This document shows, one piece after another, positions 50,406 through 58,862 of a DNA stretch of 64,000 bases. The number at the start of each line of letters is the position of its first letter. Within the stretch, counting starts at the first letter, position 1. The translations under genes and the position numbers were made by a program. Where the stretch lies: NCBI GenBank assembly GCA_000720535.1, contig JOAZ01000016.1:62001-126000 (forward strand), read 5' to 3'. The notes below the pieces were generated by a model, which worked only from the letters and a program-made list of their open reading frames with translations, was not told where the DNA came from and made no database searches. Source of the DNA: Streptomyces halstedii. Its GTDB lineage: Bacteria; Actinomycetota; Actinomycetes; Streptomycetales; Streptomycetaceae.

Positions 50406-51005
50406 ATGGATGCCGTACGTGTCGCGACGCTGCGTGAAGTACTCGCCGGAACCCGGTGGCCCACGGCCGCCCGGGGGTTCGCCCGGACCCTGCGGTCCTC
50501 GGTCGAACCGCAGGGCGGCGGGCTGTTACTGGTCGGGACAGAGGTGTACGAACCGTGGCACATGGCCGCCCATCTGGTGGACGAGTCCACCTGGTCGGGC
50601 CTGCCGCAACTGCGTCCCACGCTGGTACGCCACCGGGCCCGGCCCGACGACCCGGCGCACCTGGCGGTCGGCCTGGGCCGGATCGAGGCGGCCGGGCGGG
50701 GCGAGACGCTGCTCGTCGTCGCCCCGCAGCGCCCGCGCGGCAGCCTTCTGGAGCGGGTGCACGACGCCCGCCGTGCGGGGGCGACCGTCCTGGCGCTGGA
50801 GGGCGGCGACCCGGAGCTGCGGAGCCTGGCGCACGAGGCGCTGACCGTGACCGCCGAGGACGAGGTGGACCTCGACACCGTCCAGCACCTGGTGAGCGCG
50901 GCGGCGGGAGAGAACGGCACGCCCACGCGGGGCCGGGGCACGTTCCGGGACCGGCTGTCCCGGCTGGCCGACCAGCTGACGGCCCCGCCTCCGGCACGCT
51001 GGTGA
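50406..51005 (+). CDS. Conserved protein of unknown function (199 aa)
   Basis: A 199-residue soluble protein I do not recognise. It has a Rossmann-like look: GGGLLLVGTEVYEPWHMAAH (about 38-57), DDPAHLAVGLGRIEAAGRGE, TLLVVAPQRPRGSLLERVHD and a further strand AGATVLALEGGDPELR, ending in a helical charged tail. It could be a SIS-like or nucleotide-binding regulator, but that is a guess. Start ATG 50406 shortly after the divergent npdG promoter. It is followed by tandem GC-rich repeats. Confidence 0.75.
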   Translation: MDAVRVATLREVLAGTRWPTAARGFARTLRSSVEPQGGGLLLVGTEVYEPWHMAAHLVDESTWSGLPQLRPTLVRHRARPDDPAHLAVGLGRIEAAGRGETLLVVAPQRPRGSLLERVHDARRAGATVLALEGGDPELRSLAHEALTVTAEDEVDLDTVQHLVSAAAGENGTPTRGRGTFRDRLSRLADQLTAPPPARW

Positions 51006-51045
51006 CGGCGCGGGGCCCGGGGACGGCGGTTCGGGCCCGGCGGCG

Positions 51046-51107
51046 CCCGTAGAGAGGGGGCGGCGGCCCGTAGAGAGGGGGCGGCGGGCCGTAGAGAGGG
51101 GGCGGCG
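51046..51107 (+). repeat. Three tandem copies of a CCGTAGAGAGGGGGCGGCG unit
   Basis: The unit begins near 51046, 51067 and 51090, with a 21-22 base period and minor differences at the ends. It lies in the short gap between the unknown gene at 50406 and the MFS gene at 51137. Possible late-transcript or promoter-region duplication. Confidence 0.8.
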
Positions 51108-51136
51108 CCGCCCGGCAACGAGCTACGGGCTCGCCC

Positions 51137-52552
51137 GTGACAGCGACCGCGCGCGTCCGGGGCCCGGGAAACCCGGTTGCCTCCGACCCGCCGGCCCGCG
51201 CACCATGGCCCTTCGTGATCTCTCGTCTTCTCCCCGACCTCTCCCCCTGGAGGTCCTCCGCCGACTTCCGGCTCCTCTGGATCCAGGGGCTGGTCACCTA
51301 CTTCGGCAGCTTCATGGCGCTGATCGCCCTGCCGTTGCAGATCAAGGACCTCACCGGGTCGCCGCTCGCCGTCGGGGCGATGGGCGCGGTGGAGCTGGTG
51401 CCGCTGGTCGTCTTCGGGCTGTACGGCGGGGCGCTGGCCGACTCCGCGGACCGCCGCAAGGTCATCCTGGGCACCGAGGCGGGGCTGGGCCTGCTGGCCG
51501 TCGTCCTGCTGGCGAACGCGCTGGCCCCGGACCCGGCCCTCTGGCCGCTGTACGTGGTGGCCGGCGGGGTGTCCGCGCTGGCCGGGCTGCAACGGCCCGC
51601 GCTGGACTCGCTGATGGCCCGGATCGTGCCGCACGAGCAGCAGACGGCGGCCGCCGCGCTGAACTCGCTGCGCTGGCAGGTCGGCGCGATCGCGGGCCCC
51701 TCGCTGGCCGGTCTCGTGGTGGCCTACGCCGGGCACGCCACGGCGTACGGGGTCACCGTCGTCACGTTCGGCCTCTCCGTGGTGCTCTGCCTGCGGCTGA
51801 CGGCGGCCCCGCCCGCCCGTGACGCCCGGAAGCCGTCGCTGCGGGGCATCGCGGAGGGCGCGCGGTACGCGTGGAGCCGGCCCGTGCTGCTGGGGACGTA
51901 CGCGATCGACATGGCGGCGATGTTCTTCGCCTTCCCGAACACGATCTTCCCGTTCCTCGCGGACGAGCTGGACGCGCAGTGGTCGCTGGGTCTGATGTAC
52001 GCGGCCGGGTCGGTGGGTTCGCTGGTGCTGGGGCTGACCAGCGGGTGGACCTCGCGGGTGCGGCGGCACGGGCTGTTCGTCGTGGGGGGCGCGGCGGGCT
52101 GGGGGCTGGCCATCGCGGCGGCCGGGTGGTTCGACGACGTCTGGCTGGTGCTGCTCTGCCTGGGCTTCGCCGGGGCGGGCGACATGCTCAGCGGGCTCGG
52201 CCGGTCCACCATCTGGAACCAGACCGTCCCGGACGAGCTGCGCGGCCGGCTGGCGGGCATCGAGGTGCTCTCGTACAGCGTGGGCCCGCAGCTGGGGCAG
52301 GTCCGGGCGGGCGCGATGGCCGGGTGGACGGGGACCCGGTCCGCGATCTGGACCGGCGGGGTGGCGTGTGTCGCCTCGGTGGCGCTGCTGTCGGCGGCGC
52401 TGCCGAAGCTGCTCACGTACGACTCCGCGACGGACGAGGACGCGGCCCGCAGGCGAGCGGCCCACGCCGACCGCACCGGCCGCGCCCCGGAGCCCGACGC
52501 CCCGCCCGCCCCGGAGCCGGGCGCCTCCCCCGCCGCGGAGTCCGGCGTCTAG
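51137..52552 (+). CDS. EntS-like MFS transporter
   Basis: A 471-residue transporter of the EntS/enterobactin exporter family, with about 12 helices. Features are SADFRLLWIQGLVTYFGSFM in helix 1, the motif A-like GGALADSADRRKVILGTEAG and LQRPALDSLMARIVPHEQQT. A hydrophilic C-terminus of about 50 residues is Ala/Pro/Glu-rich. The start is uncertain: GTG 51137 is the longest, while an internal GTG near the first helix (FVISRLLPDL) is possible. Many family members export siderophores, but no siderophore genes are next to it, so the substrate is open. Confidence 0.84.
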   Translation: MTATARVRGPGNPVASDPPARAPWPFVISRLLPDLSPWRSSADFRLLWIQGLVTYFGSFMALIALPLQIKDLTGSPLAVGAMGAVELVPLVVFGLYGGALADSADRRKVILGTEAGLGLLAVVLLANALAPDPALWPLYVVAGGVSALAGLQRPALDSLMARIVPHEQQTAAAALNSLRWQVGAIAGPSLAGLVVAYAGHATAYGVTVVTFGLSVVLCLRLTAAPPARDARKPSLRGIAEGARYAWSRPVLLGTYAIDMAAMFFAFPNTIFPFLADELDAQWSLGLMYAAGSVGSLVLGLTSGWTSRVRRHGLFVVGGAAGWGLAIAAAGWFDDVWLVLLCLGFAGAGDMLSGLGRSTIWNQTVPDELRGRLAGIEVLSYSVGPQLGQVRAGAMAGWTGTRSAIWTGGVACVASVALLSAALPKLLTYDSATDEDAARRRAAHADRTGRAPEPDAPPAPEPGASPAAESGV

Positions 52553-52710
52553 ACAGGCCGAGGGGACCGGGCCGACGGCTGCCGGTCCCCCGGGGGCGCG
52601 GGCCTGACAGCGGCTGCCATGACCCCGACGCGGGCCGGACGGCGGCTGCCGCGGCCGGGCGCGGGCCGGACGGGGGCTGCCGGTCCCCCGGGGCGGCGGG
52701 CCTGGGTGGC
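52553..52710. repeat. GC-rich repeats after the EntS-like gene
   Basis: CTGCCGGTCCCCCGGGG followed by a GC-rich end and GGGCCTG occurs at 52579-52606 and 52677-52704, differing only by a shifted C. Two GCGGGCCGGACGG units lie between. Each repeat contains CCCCCGGGG, which can form hairpins as a terminator for the EntS-like gene and the minus-strand gene beyond. Confidence 0.65.
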
Positions 52711-52935
52711 CTAGTCCGGGGTCTCCTCCGTGCGGTCGTGCCACTTCGGGTCGTTCTCCCATTCGAGGTTCCGCTCACGCGCGGTGTCCATCGCGTGCTG
52801 CGCCTCCTCGCGGGAGGTGTACGGGCCGAAGCGGTCCTTCGCCGGGCAGTCGGGGCCTTCCTCGACCTTCTGGTGGACCAGGCAGTAGTACCACTCGCCC
52901 GGTTTGCCGACCGTGCGCTTCTTGAACAGGGCCAT
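52711..52935 (-). CDS. Small conserved actinobacterial protein (74 aa) beside map
   Basis: A 74-residue protein starting [10 protein letters not shown], with an aromatic segment ([20 protein letters not shown]), a SPOR- or RNA-binding-like [20 protein letters not shown] and an acidic tail. Two cysteines are present. The start at 52933-52935 follows GGAAAGGATCC; an upstream in-frame ATG would extend it by 20 residues. It sits divergent from the methionine aminopeptidase gene, as commonly in Streptomyces. Function unknown. Confidence 0.8.
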   Translation of the reverse strand: MALFKKRTVGKPGEWYYCLVHQKVEEGPDCPAKDRFGPYTSREEAQHAMDTARERNLEWENDPKWHDRTEETPD

Positions 52936-52980
52936 CGACGGATCCTTTCCTCGCTGCCATGGTGCCCCGAGCCCGCTGGT

Positions 52981-52986
52981 TAGACT
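52981..52986 (+). promoter_or_regulatory. -10 element of map (leaderless)
   Basis: TAGACT seven bases before the ATG at 52994 and no Shine-Dalgarno in between. Such spacing indicates a leaderless transcript. Confidence 0.55.
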
Positions 52987-52993
52987 CGTTGAC

Positions 52994-53851
52994 ATGTCTG
53001 GTCAGTCGCTTCTCGTGCCCGGGGAGATCACCCCCGTCCGTTCCGTCCCCGGAAACATCCGGCGCCCCGAGTACGTGGGGAAGCCCGCTCCCACCCCGTA
53101 CACCGGGCCGGAGATCCAGGACCCCGACACCGTGGAACGCATGCGGATCGCGGGCCGGATCGCCGCGCGGGCGATGGAGGAGGCCGCCAAGCACATCGTC
53201 CCCGGCGTCACCACCGACGAACTCGACCGGATCGCCCACGCGTTCATGGTCGACCACGGGGCGTACCCCTCGACCCTCGGCTACCGGGGCTTCCCCAAGT
53301 CCCTGTGCACCTCGATCAACGAGGTGATCTGCCACGGCATCCCCGACTCCACGGTGGTGCGGGACGGCGACATCGTGAACCTCGACGTCACCGCCTACAT
53401 CGGCGGGGTGCACGGCGACAACAACGCCACCTATCTCTGCGGTGACGTCGACGAGGAGTCGCGGCTGCTCGTCGAGCGCACCCGCGAGGCGCTGAACCGC
53501 GCCATCAAGGCGGTACGGCCCGGCCGGCAGATCAACGTCATCGGCCGGGTCATCGAGTCGTACGCCAAGCGGTTCGGGTACGGCGTGGTGCGGGACTTCA
53601 CCGGGCACGGCATCAACACCTCGTTCCACTCCGGCCTCATCGTCCCGCACTACGACAGCCCGCACGCGACGACGGTGATGCGGCCCGGGATGACGTTCAC
53701 CATCGAGCCGATGCTGACGCTCGGGACGCACGAGTACGACCTGTGGGAGGACGGCTGGACCGTGGTCACCAAGGACCGCAGGCGGACCGCGCAGTTCGAG
53801 CACACACTGGTGGTGACCGAGACCGGGGCGGAGATCCTGACCCTTCCGTGA
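52994..53851 (+). CDS. map: Methionine aminopeptidase, type I
   Basis: A 285-residue enzyme removing N-terminal methionine from new proteins. The five metal ligands of the pita-bread fold are visible: Asp131 (NLDVTAY), Asp142 (GDNNAT), His205 (GHGINTSFH), Glu238 (TIEPM) and Glu269 (FEHTLVV), plus the substrate-binding His114 in ICHGIP. The N-terminal extension of about 40 residues ([19 protein letters not shown]) is the proline-rich type seen in actinobacterial MetAP1c. The ATG 52994 sits seven bases after a TAGACT -10 box, so it is probably leaderless. It is one of several paralogues expected in Streptomyces. Confidence 0.95.
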   Translation: MSGQSLLVPGEITPVRSVPGNIRRPEYVGKPAPTPYTGPEIQDPDTVERMRIAGRIAARAMEEAAKHIVPGVTTDELDRIAHAFMVDHGAYPSTLGYRGFPKSLCTSINEVICHGIPDSTVVRDGDIVNLDVTAYIGGVHGDNNATYLCGDVDEESRLLVERTREALNRAIKAVRPGRQINVIGRVIESYAKRFGYGVVRDFTGHGINTSFHSGLIVPHYDSPHATTVMRPGMTFTIEPMLTLGTHEYDLWEDGWTVVTKDRRRTAQFEHTLVVTETGAEILTLP

Positions 53852-53942
53852 GACGGCGCCCGGTCCGGGCCGGGCGCCCCACCAGGAGGTTTGCCGGGAG
53901 GCCGCTCCGGGGGAGTTTTACCGACAAGCAGTCGGGAACCTG

Positions 53943-53971
53943 TTGACTTAGGTGAGCCTAAGTAGGAGGAT
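53943..53971 (+). promoter_or_regulatory. Heme oxygenase promoter with DmdR1/DtxR-type iron box
   Basis: TTGACT (53943-53948) and GAGGAT (53966-53971) are spaced 17 bases apart. The sequence TTAGGTGAGCCTAAGTAGG (53948-53966) fits the actinobacterial iron box (consensus TTAGGTTAGSCTAACCTAA) with a good left half and fills the spacer. Iron-loaded DmdR1-type repressor would block the promoter. Confidence 0.75.
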
Positions 53972-54067
53972 CGGTGTGCCGGTAGGCGCTGCGCACGCAG
54001 CGGACACCGGCGATATTTCCGCATCTGTACGGACTTCCCGTCCCTTCTTGGCCCTCGGAGGCCCGCC

Positions 54068-54748
54068 TTGGACGCAACCGCCACCCCCGCGACCGCTCCC
54101 AGCACCCCTTTCTCGACGCTGATCCGCACCGCGTCGCACGAACAGCACACCGAGGCGGAGTCCTCCACCTTCATGAGCGACATGCTCGGCGGACGGCTCG
54201 GGGTGGACGCCTACACGCGCTACACGGAGCAGCTGTGGTTCGTCTACCGCGCGCTGGAGGACGGCGCCGACGCCCTGCGCGCGGACCCGGTGGCCGGGCC
54301 GTTCATACGGCCGGAGCTGATGCGCTCGGCGGAGCTGGAGCGCGACCTCGCCCATCTGCGGGGCGAGGGCTGGCGTGAGGGCCTGGAGCCGCTGCCCGCC
54401 ACGGCCGCGTACGCCGAGCGGGTCGCCGAGTGCGCCCGTGACTGGCCGGCCGGTTATGTGGCGCACCACTACACCCGCTACCTCGGGGACCTCTCCGGCG
54501 GCCAGATCATCCGGGGCACGGCGGAGAAGACCTGGGGCTTCGAGCGCAAGGGCGACGGCGTGCGCTTCTACGTCTTCGAGGGGATCTCCAACCCGGCCGC
54601 CTTCAAGCGGGAGTACCGGGAGCTGCTGGACGCGGTGAACGCCGACGACCTGGAGAAGCAGCGTGTCATCGACGAGTGCAAGCGCGCCTTCGCGCTGAAC
54701 ACCGCCGTCTTCCGTGAGCTGGGCGAGGTGTTCCCGCTCAGCGCCTGA
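54068..54748 (+). CDS. hmuO: Heme oxygenase (biliverdin-producing)
   Basis: A 226-residue all-helical heme oxygenase that opens heme to biliverdin, CO and Fe(II) after uptake. The proximal ligand is His27 in LIRTASHEQHTEAESSTFM, and the distal helix carries YTRYLGDLSGGQII, the conserved G-D-x-S-G-G. The gene starts at TTG 54068, with CGGAGG six bases upstream, and lies about 100 bases after an iron box. It is the catabolic end of the heme-uptake cluster 58863-61884 and the surface HtaA genes. Its 3' end overlaps the convergent PhzF gene by 11 bases. Electron donors are not encoded here. Confidence 0.93.
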   Translation: MDATATPATAPSTPFSTLIRTASHEQHTEAESSTFMSDMLGGRLGVDAYTRYTEQLWFVYRALEDGADALRADPVAGPFIRPELMRSAELERDLAHLRGEGWREGLEPLPATAAYAERVAECARDWPAGYVAHHYTRYLGDLSGGQIIRGTAEKTWGFERKGDGVRFYVFEGISNPAAFKREYRELLDAVNADDLEKQRVIDECKRAFALNTAVFRELGEVFPLSA

Positions 54749-55529
54749 GCCCGGCCCGCGCCAGCAGGACGCGGCCCCCGACCTCCACCGTGCCGTCCGG
54801 CGCGGGTGCGGTGAGGATCTGGGAGCCGCGTCCTTGCGTGATGTTGAGGGCCCTGCCGAGCCGGGCGCTCAGCAGCATGGCCGCCGCGCCGGTCGCCTCG
54901 TCCTCCTCGATGCCCCCGGTGTCCGCCCCGGAGCCGGTGCCGGCCCCGGTCCCCGTCCCGCCTGAGCGGCTTCCGCGCGTGTCCGTGCCGCGCGTGTCCG
55001 TACGGCCCGTCTCCGTACGGCCCGTCTCCGTACGGCGTGGGAAGCCCCGCGCCCGTACCCGTCCGGCGGCCTCGTCCTCCCAGGCCCAGACGTAGAGCCA
55101 CCCCTCGCCCGGCGGGGGTTCCGTCAGCGCCTCGACCTCGGCGGCCGTCGCGTACTGCTCCAGCGTCCGGGGCGGGGCCCACTCGGGGCGGGCGGTGATC
55201 CAGGTGAACTCGCCGTCCTGGCGCGCGAACACGTCCCCGACCGGCAGCTCCAGGACCTCCAGATCGAGCAGCCAGGCCGCGCCGACGAGCGGGTGCCCGG
55301 CGAACGGCAGCCGCAGTCCGGGGGTACGGATGTCCACGGTGCCGCGTTCCGGGTCGTCCACGAACACGGTCTCGCTGAACCCGAGTTGCCGGGCGAGCGC
55401 CTGCCGGGCGTCGTTGCCGGGGTAGCGGCGGCCGTCCCGTACGACGCCCAGCGGGTTGCCGTGGCGGCCGTCCGGGCCGCAGAACACCCGCAGTACGTCG
55501 ATTCCCTCGGGTACCTCGAAGTCGTTCAC
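54738..55529 (-). CDS. PhzF-family isomerase with a repeat insertion
   Basis: A 263-residue member of the PhzF/YddE fold. The catalytic Glu53 lies in GFSETVFVDDP, and the opening DVLRVFCGPDGRHGNPLGVV is the family N-terminus. An unusual low-complexity insertion of about 40 residues (165-205: repeated TETGR, TDTRG, then Gly/Thr/Ala) interrupts the segment between ARGFPR and GIEEDEATGAAA. The insertion is encoded by a GTCTCCGTACGGCCC-type tandem repeat around 54985-55045. The substrate is unknown. The GTG start at 55527-55529 fits the family. It is convergent with heme oxygenase and monocistronic. Confidence 0.85.
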   Translation of the reverse strand: MNDFEVPEGIDVLRVFCGPDGRHGNPLGVVRDGRRYPGNDARQALARQLGFSETVFVDDPERGTVDIRTPGLRLPFAGHPLVGAAWLLDLEVLELPVGDVFARQDGEFTWITARPEWAPPRTLEQYATAAEVEALTEPPPGEGWLYVWAWEDEAAGRVRARGFPRRTETGRTETGRTDTRGTDTRGSRSGGTGTGAGTGSGADTGGIEEDEATGAAAMLLSARLGRALNITQGRGSQILTAPAPDGTVEVGGRVLLARAGLRR

Positions 55530-55586
55530 GGGGGCATTCAAGCACCGTTCGGCCACCGGGACATCGTGCGGCGGTGTGAACGCGGC

Positions 55587-55625
55587 CCGGGGCCGCACCG
55601 GCGGTGTGTGCCGGTGCGGCCCCGG
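55587..55625. terminator. Strong terminator after the HtaA gene
   Basis: CCGGGGCCGCACCGGC and GCCGGTGCGGCCCCGG form a perfect 16-base stem around a 7-base loop. It lies 25 bases beyond the htaA stop on the minus strand and before the PhzF gene start. Confidence 0.9.
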
Positions 55626-55650
55626 TGGGGGTGTGCGCGGGAGCGTCGGG

Positions 55651-57270
55651 TCAGACGGCCTCGGCGCCCGCACGGCGGCGGCGCGCGGCGATCACGACGC
55701 CGGCGCCCGCGGCGACGACGACACCCGAGGCGGCGATCAGCGCGCCGGTCGGGAGGTCGGAGCCGGTGGAGGCGAGGGAGCCCGAGCCGCCCAGGGAACC
55801 GCCGACGGAGCCGCCGCCGCCGACCGTACCGCCGGTGGAGCCCGTCCCGCCGGTGGTGCCGGAGCCGCCCGTGGAACCGCTGCCGCCGGTGGAGCCGGAG
55901 CCGCCGGTGGAGCCCGGGAGTTCGGCGTTCTCGTCGAGCGAGACGGCGACGGTCAGGGCGTCGAGCACCTCACCCTTGTCGTACATGCCGCCGAACGCCT
56001 TGGCGCCGCCCGCGGTCAGCGTGGCGGGAACGCCCTTCAGCGTCACGACCCCGTCCTTGGCGACGAGTTCACCGGAGGGGAGCTTCAGGTCGGCCAGGGC
56101 CAGGTCGGTGTAGGTGGCGACCTTCTTGGTGGTGCGGTCCTTGCTGGAGACGTCGGCGACCAGCGTGCCGGTGCCGCCCTTGACCTGGACCCGCAGCTTG
56201 CTGAGGGAGAGGTCGAGGGTGTAGGCGCCGCCGTCCTCCTTGTGACCGAGGAAGCGGACCGAGCCGCCGAACTGGGCGTCCAGGGTCTGCTTGTCGGCGT
56301 CGAAGGCCCCGGTGGCGTCGGGGAAGCGGTAGCCGTCGGCCGAGGCGGTGGCGCCGCCCGAGGTCTCGACCTTGCCGTTGGCGATGGGGCCCGTGACGTA
56401 GGCGCGGAAGGACGCCTTGACGCCCCAGTCCAGGGTGCCGTTGACGACCGGGCCCTGCTTCACGGACGGGGCGGTGGCCGATCCGGAGGGGGCCGGGGAG
56501 GCGGAGGTGGACGGGCTGGGGTTGCCGGGGCCGGTCGTCGGCTCCGTGGAGGGCTCCTTCGTGGGCTCCTTGGTCGGCTCCTGGGTCGGCTCCTTCGTCG
56601 GCTCCTTGGTCGGCTCCTGGGTCGGCTCCTTCGTCGGCTCCTGGGTGGGCTCCGGGGTGACGGCCTTGACGGAGAGGGTGGCGGGGTCGAGCTCCGCACC
56701 CTCCGCGTACATGTTGTTGAAGACCTCGGCACCCGCCTTGGTGAGGGTGGCGGGCATGTCCTTGTAGACCATCGCGCCGCCGTCGCCCTGGCTGGGGCGG
56801 ACCGAGGAGAGGTCCAGCGCGGCGACCGCGACGTCGTCCTTGGTGCCCTCGGGGGTCTTGACGTCGGCGGTGATCGTGCCGCCGGTGAGGGTCGTCGTGA
56901 CCTTCACGTCGGAGAGCGTGATGTCCAGGACACCGCCGTGCGCGTTGAAGTTGACGCTGCCGTCGAAGGCGGTGGAGGTGCCGTGGGTGCCCGTGTCGTA
57001 GGTGCCCTTGCCGTTGCCGAAGGTGAAGGCCCCGTTGCCAGGGGCCTGGGTGGCCCCGTCCTTGACGGTGATGGTGCCCGCTCCACCGATGTACCGGCGG
57101 AACGAGTCCTTGAAGCCCCAGTCCAGCGTGCCGTCCGTCAGGTCTCTGGTGGCCGCGGGGGCGGCCTCCTTGCTGTCGGCGGCGAGGGCGGGCAGGGCGA
57201 AGGTGGCGCCCAGCGCGGCCGCGGTGGCGACGGCGGCGGCGAGGGCTATGGGGCGGCGGGTGGCTGCCAT
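55651..57270 (-). CDS. htaA: Cell-wall HtaA heme-binding protein with LAXTG sortase signal
   Basis: A 539-residue surface protein for heme capture. A signal peptide spans about 1-31. Two HtaA domains follow (about 46-190 and 285-455), each starting with the typical LDWGFKDSFRRYIGG or LDWGVKASFRAYVTGPIA. Between them is a Pro/Thr/Glu repeat (EPTQEPTKEPTQ) of the wall-spanning kind. The C-terminus has a Ser/Gly-rich stretch, the sortase motif LASTG (the LAXTG pattern used by class E sortases), a membrane helix and RRRRAG. The HtaA family binds heme in Corynebacterium. It is followed by a strong terminator and appears to be co-transcribed after the second HtaA gene. Confidence 0.9.
   Translation of the reverse strand: MAATRRPIALAAAVATAAALGATFALPALAADSKEAAPAATRDLTDGTLDWGFKDSFRRYIGGAGTITVKDGATQAPGNGAFTFGNGKGTYDTGTHGTSTAFDGSVNFNAHGGVLDITLSDVKVTTTLTGGTITADVKTPEGTKDDVAVAALDLSSVRPSQGDGGAMVYKDMPATLTKAGAEVFNNMYAEGAELDPATLSVKAVTPEPTQEPTKEPTQEPTKEPTKEPTQEPTKEPTKEPSTEPTTGPGNPSPSTSASPAPSGSATAPSVKQGPVVNGTLDWGVKASFRAYVTGPIANGKVETSGGATASADGYRFPDATGAFDADKQTLDAQFGGSVRFLGHKEDGGAYTLDLSLSKLRVQVKGGTGTLVADVSSKDRTTKKVATYTDLALADLKLPSGELVAKDGVVTLKGVPATLTAGGAKAFGGMYDKGEVLDALTVAVSLDENAELPGSTGGSGSTGGSGSTGGSGTTGGTGSTGGTVGGGGSVGGSLGGSGSLASTGSDLPTGALIAASGVVVAAGAGVVIAARRRRAGAEAV
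56540..56652 (-). repeat. EPT(K/Q)EP-coding tandem repeat in htaA
   Basis: About nine units of 12 bases of the GGCTCCTNGGTC form encode alternating EPTK and EPTQ on the minus strand. Such repeats commonly vary in number between strains and set how far the heme-binding domains reach through the wall. Confidence 0.85.
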
Positions 57271-57330
57271 GGCGGTGACTCCTGAAGAGACGTGGTGACG
57301 GGGGAAGGTGTGAGGGGAGGGGAGGGAAGT

Positions 57331-58749
57331 TCAGGTGGTGGTGCGGGCGGCCGTACGGCGCCGCAGGGCCAGCCAGAGGCCGCCGCCCGCGGCGGCGAGC
57401 AGCACGGCTCCGCCCCCGGCGGCGAGGTAGGTGCCGCCGCCGGTGCCGGACTCCGCGGCCACCGGCTGGGTGGACGGGGTGGCCGCCGGCGTCTCCTCGG
57501 GCGTGGCGGAGGGTTCGGCCGCGGTGCCCAGGTCGGGCAGTGCGGGCAGTTGGGCCTTCGCCTCCACGGCGACGGCGAGGGAGACCGGGTCCATCGCGGT
57601 GCCCTCGCTGTAGAGGGAACCGAAGGCCTTGGCACCGTCGGCGGTCAGGGTGGCGGGGGCCTCGGTGAGCGCGGCGAGCCCGTCCTTCGGGGTGAGGTCC
57701 TTGGCCGTGAAGGTGACGAGCGGGACGCCCTCGCGGGTGGTGCCCTCGTTGGTGACGTCGGCGCGGAGGGTGCCCTTGCCGGACGCCACCTTGACGGTGA
57801 CTCCGGCCAGTTCGAGGTCGAGGCCGCCCTTGCCGGTGAAGCGGACACTGCCGGCGAACGCCGCGTCCAGGGTCTGCTTCTTCGCGTCGTAGGTGCCCTT
57901 GCCCTTCGGGAAGCGGAAGAGCGCTCCGCCGTCCTGGGCGCCGTCGGCGAGGGTCCACTCGCCCTGGGCGATGGAACCGGTGACGTACTCGCGGTAGGTG
58001 CGGCGTACGCCCCAGTCCACCGCGGCGTCCTCGAAGCGGCCCGCGGTGCTCTCGGCCTTCTTGGTCTTCTGGGTCTTCGAGGGGGACGGCGACGGGGTGG
58101 AGGAGGCGGCCGGGGCGCCCGCCGGGGCCTTGGTGTCGACGGAGAGGCTGACCGGGTCCAGCGGGGTGCCGGCCGTGTAGTAACCGGCGAAGGCCGTCGC
58201 CCCCTGGGCGGTGAGCGTCGCGGGAACGTTGTTGAGGGCGACGGGCGTGGACCCGCCCCGCATGTTGATCCCGGACAGCCCGAGCGTGGCCATCGGCACC
58301 TGGGCCGAGGTCGTGACCCGGCCGCTCTCCCGGTCCTTGCTGATCATGTCGGCGTAGAGGGTTCCGCTGCCGCCGGATATCCGGACGGTGGGGCGGCCGA
58401 TGGTCAGGTCGAGTTGGTTGGTGCCGTCCGACTGCCGGTGTCCGACGAAGCGCACACCCCCCGAGAACCCGGCCTGGAACGCGCCGCTCTCCGGGTCGTA
58501 CGAGCCGGTCGCGGAGTGGAAGCGGAACTGGCTGCCGCCGACGGTGGCGGCGCCCGCGGTGAGGCTCCAACTCCCCTGGGCGATGGGGCCGGTGACGTAG
58601 CTCTGGAAGGAGGACTTGATCCCCCAGTCCAGCCGGCCGCCCTGCACCGTACGGCTCGCCGCCTGCGCGGCGGTGGCTGGAAGCAACGCTCCCAGAAGCA
58701 CCGCGAACAGCGCGACGACAAGCGCGCGCACGGATCTGGACGGCAGCAT
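57331..58749 (-). CDS. Second HtaA-domain surface protein, membrane-anchored
   Basis: A 472-residue protein with a signal peptide (about 1-30) and two HtaA domains (about 33-190 and 235-390), each with the LDWGIKSSFQSYVTGPIAQG or VDWGVRRTYREYVTGSIAQG start. The C-terminus ends in a membrane helix (GGGAVLLAAAGGGLWLALRR) and a basic tail but lacks an LPXTG or LAXTG motif, so it should stay in the membrane. It lies closer to the hmu genes and probably hands heme from the wall protein to HmuT. Its start (58747-58749) is 26 bases from the divergent iron box, so it is iron-regulated. The 60-base gap to htaA suggests one operon. Confidence 0.9.
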   Translation of the reverse strand: MLPSRSVRALVVALFAVLLGALLPATAAQAASRTVQGGRLDWGIKSSFQSYVTGPIAQGSWSLTAGAATVGGSQFRFHSATGSYDPESGAFQAGFSGGVRFVGHRQSDGTNQLDLTIGRPTVRISGGSGTLYADMISKDRESGRVTTSAQVPMATLGLSGINMRGGSTPVALNNVPATLTAQGATAFAGYYTAGTPLDPVSLSVDTKAPAGAPAASSTPSPSPSKTQKTKKAESTAGRFEDAAVDWGVRRTYREYVTGSIAQGEWTLADGAQDGGALFRFPKGKGTYDAKKQTLDAAFAGSVRFTGKGGLDLELAGVTVKVASGKGTLRADVTNEGTTREGVPLVTFTAKDLTPKDGLAALTEAPATLTADGAKAFGSLYSEGTAMDPVSLAVAVEAKAQLPALPDLGTAAEPSATPEETPAATPSTQPVAAESGTGGGTYLAAGGGAVLLAAAGGGLWLALRRRTAARTTT

Positions 58750-58774
58750 GGGACCCTCCCGAAGGGCTAGAAAC

Positions 58775-58793
58775 CGAGGTAAGGCTAACCTAA
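58775..58793. promoter_or_regulatory. Bidirectional iron box between htaA and hmuTUV
   Basis: The minus strand reads TTAGGTTAGCCTTACCT, matching the DtxR/DmdR1 consensus TTAGGTTAGSCTAACCTAA at 16 of the first 17 positions. It lies 26 bases from the minus-strand HtaA start and 70 from hmuT, so one bound repressor can switch off both transcripts when iron is plentiful. Confidence 0.85.
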
Positions 58794-58862
58794 GGTGTAT
58801 TCAGCCCGTGCCGGAACCCCCTCCGCCACTTCAGTTCGCAACACCCCCAGGACGGTGCACTC

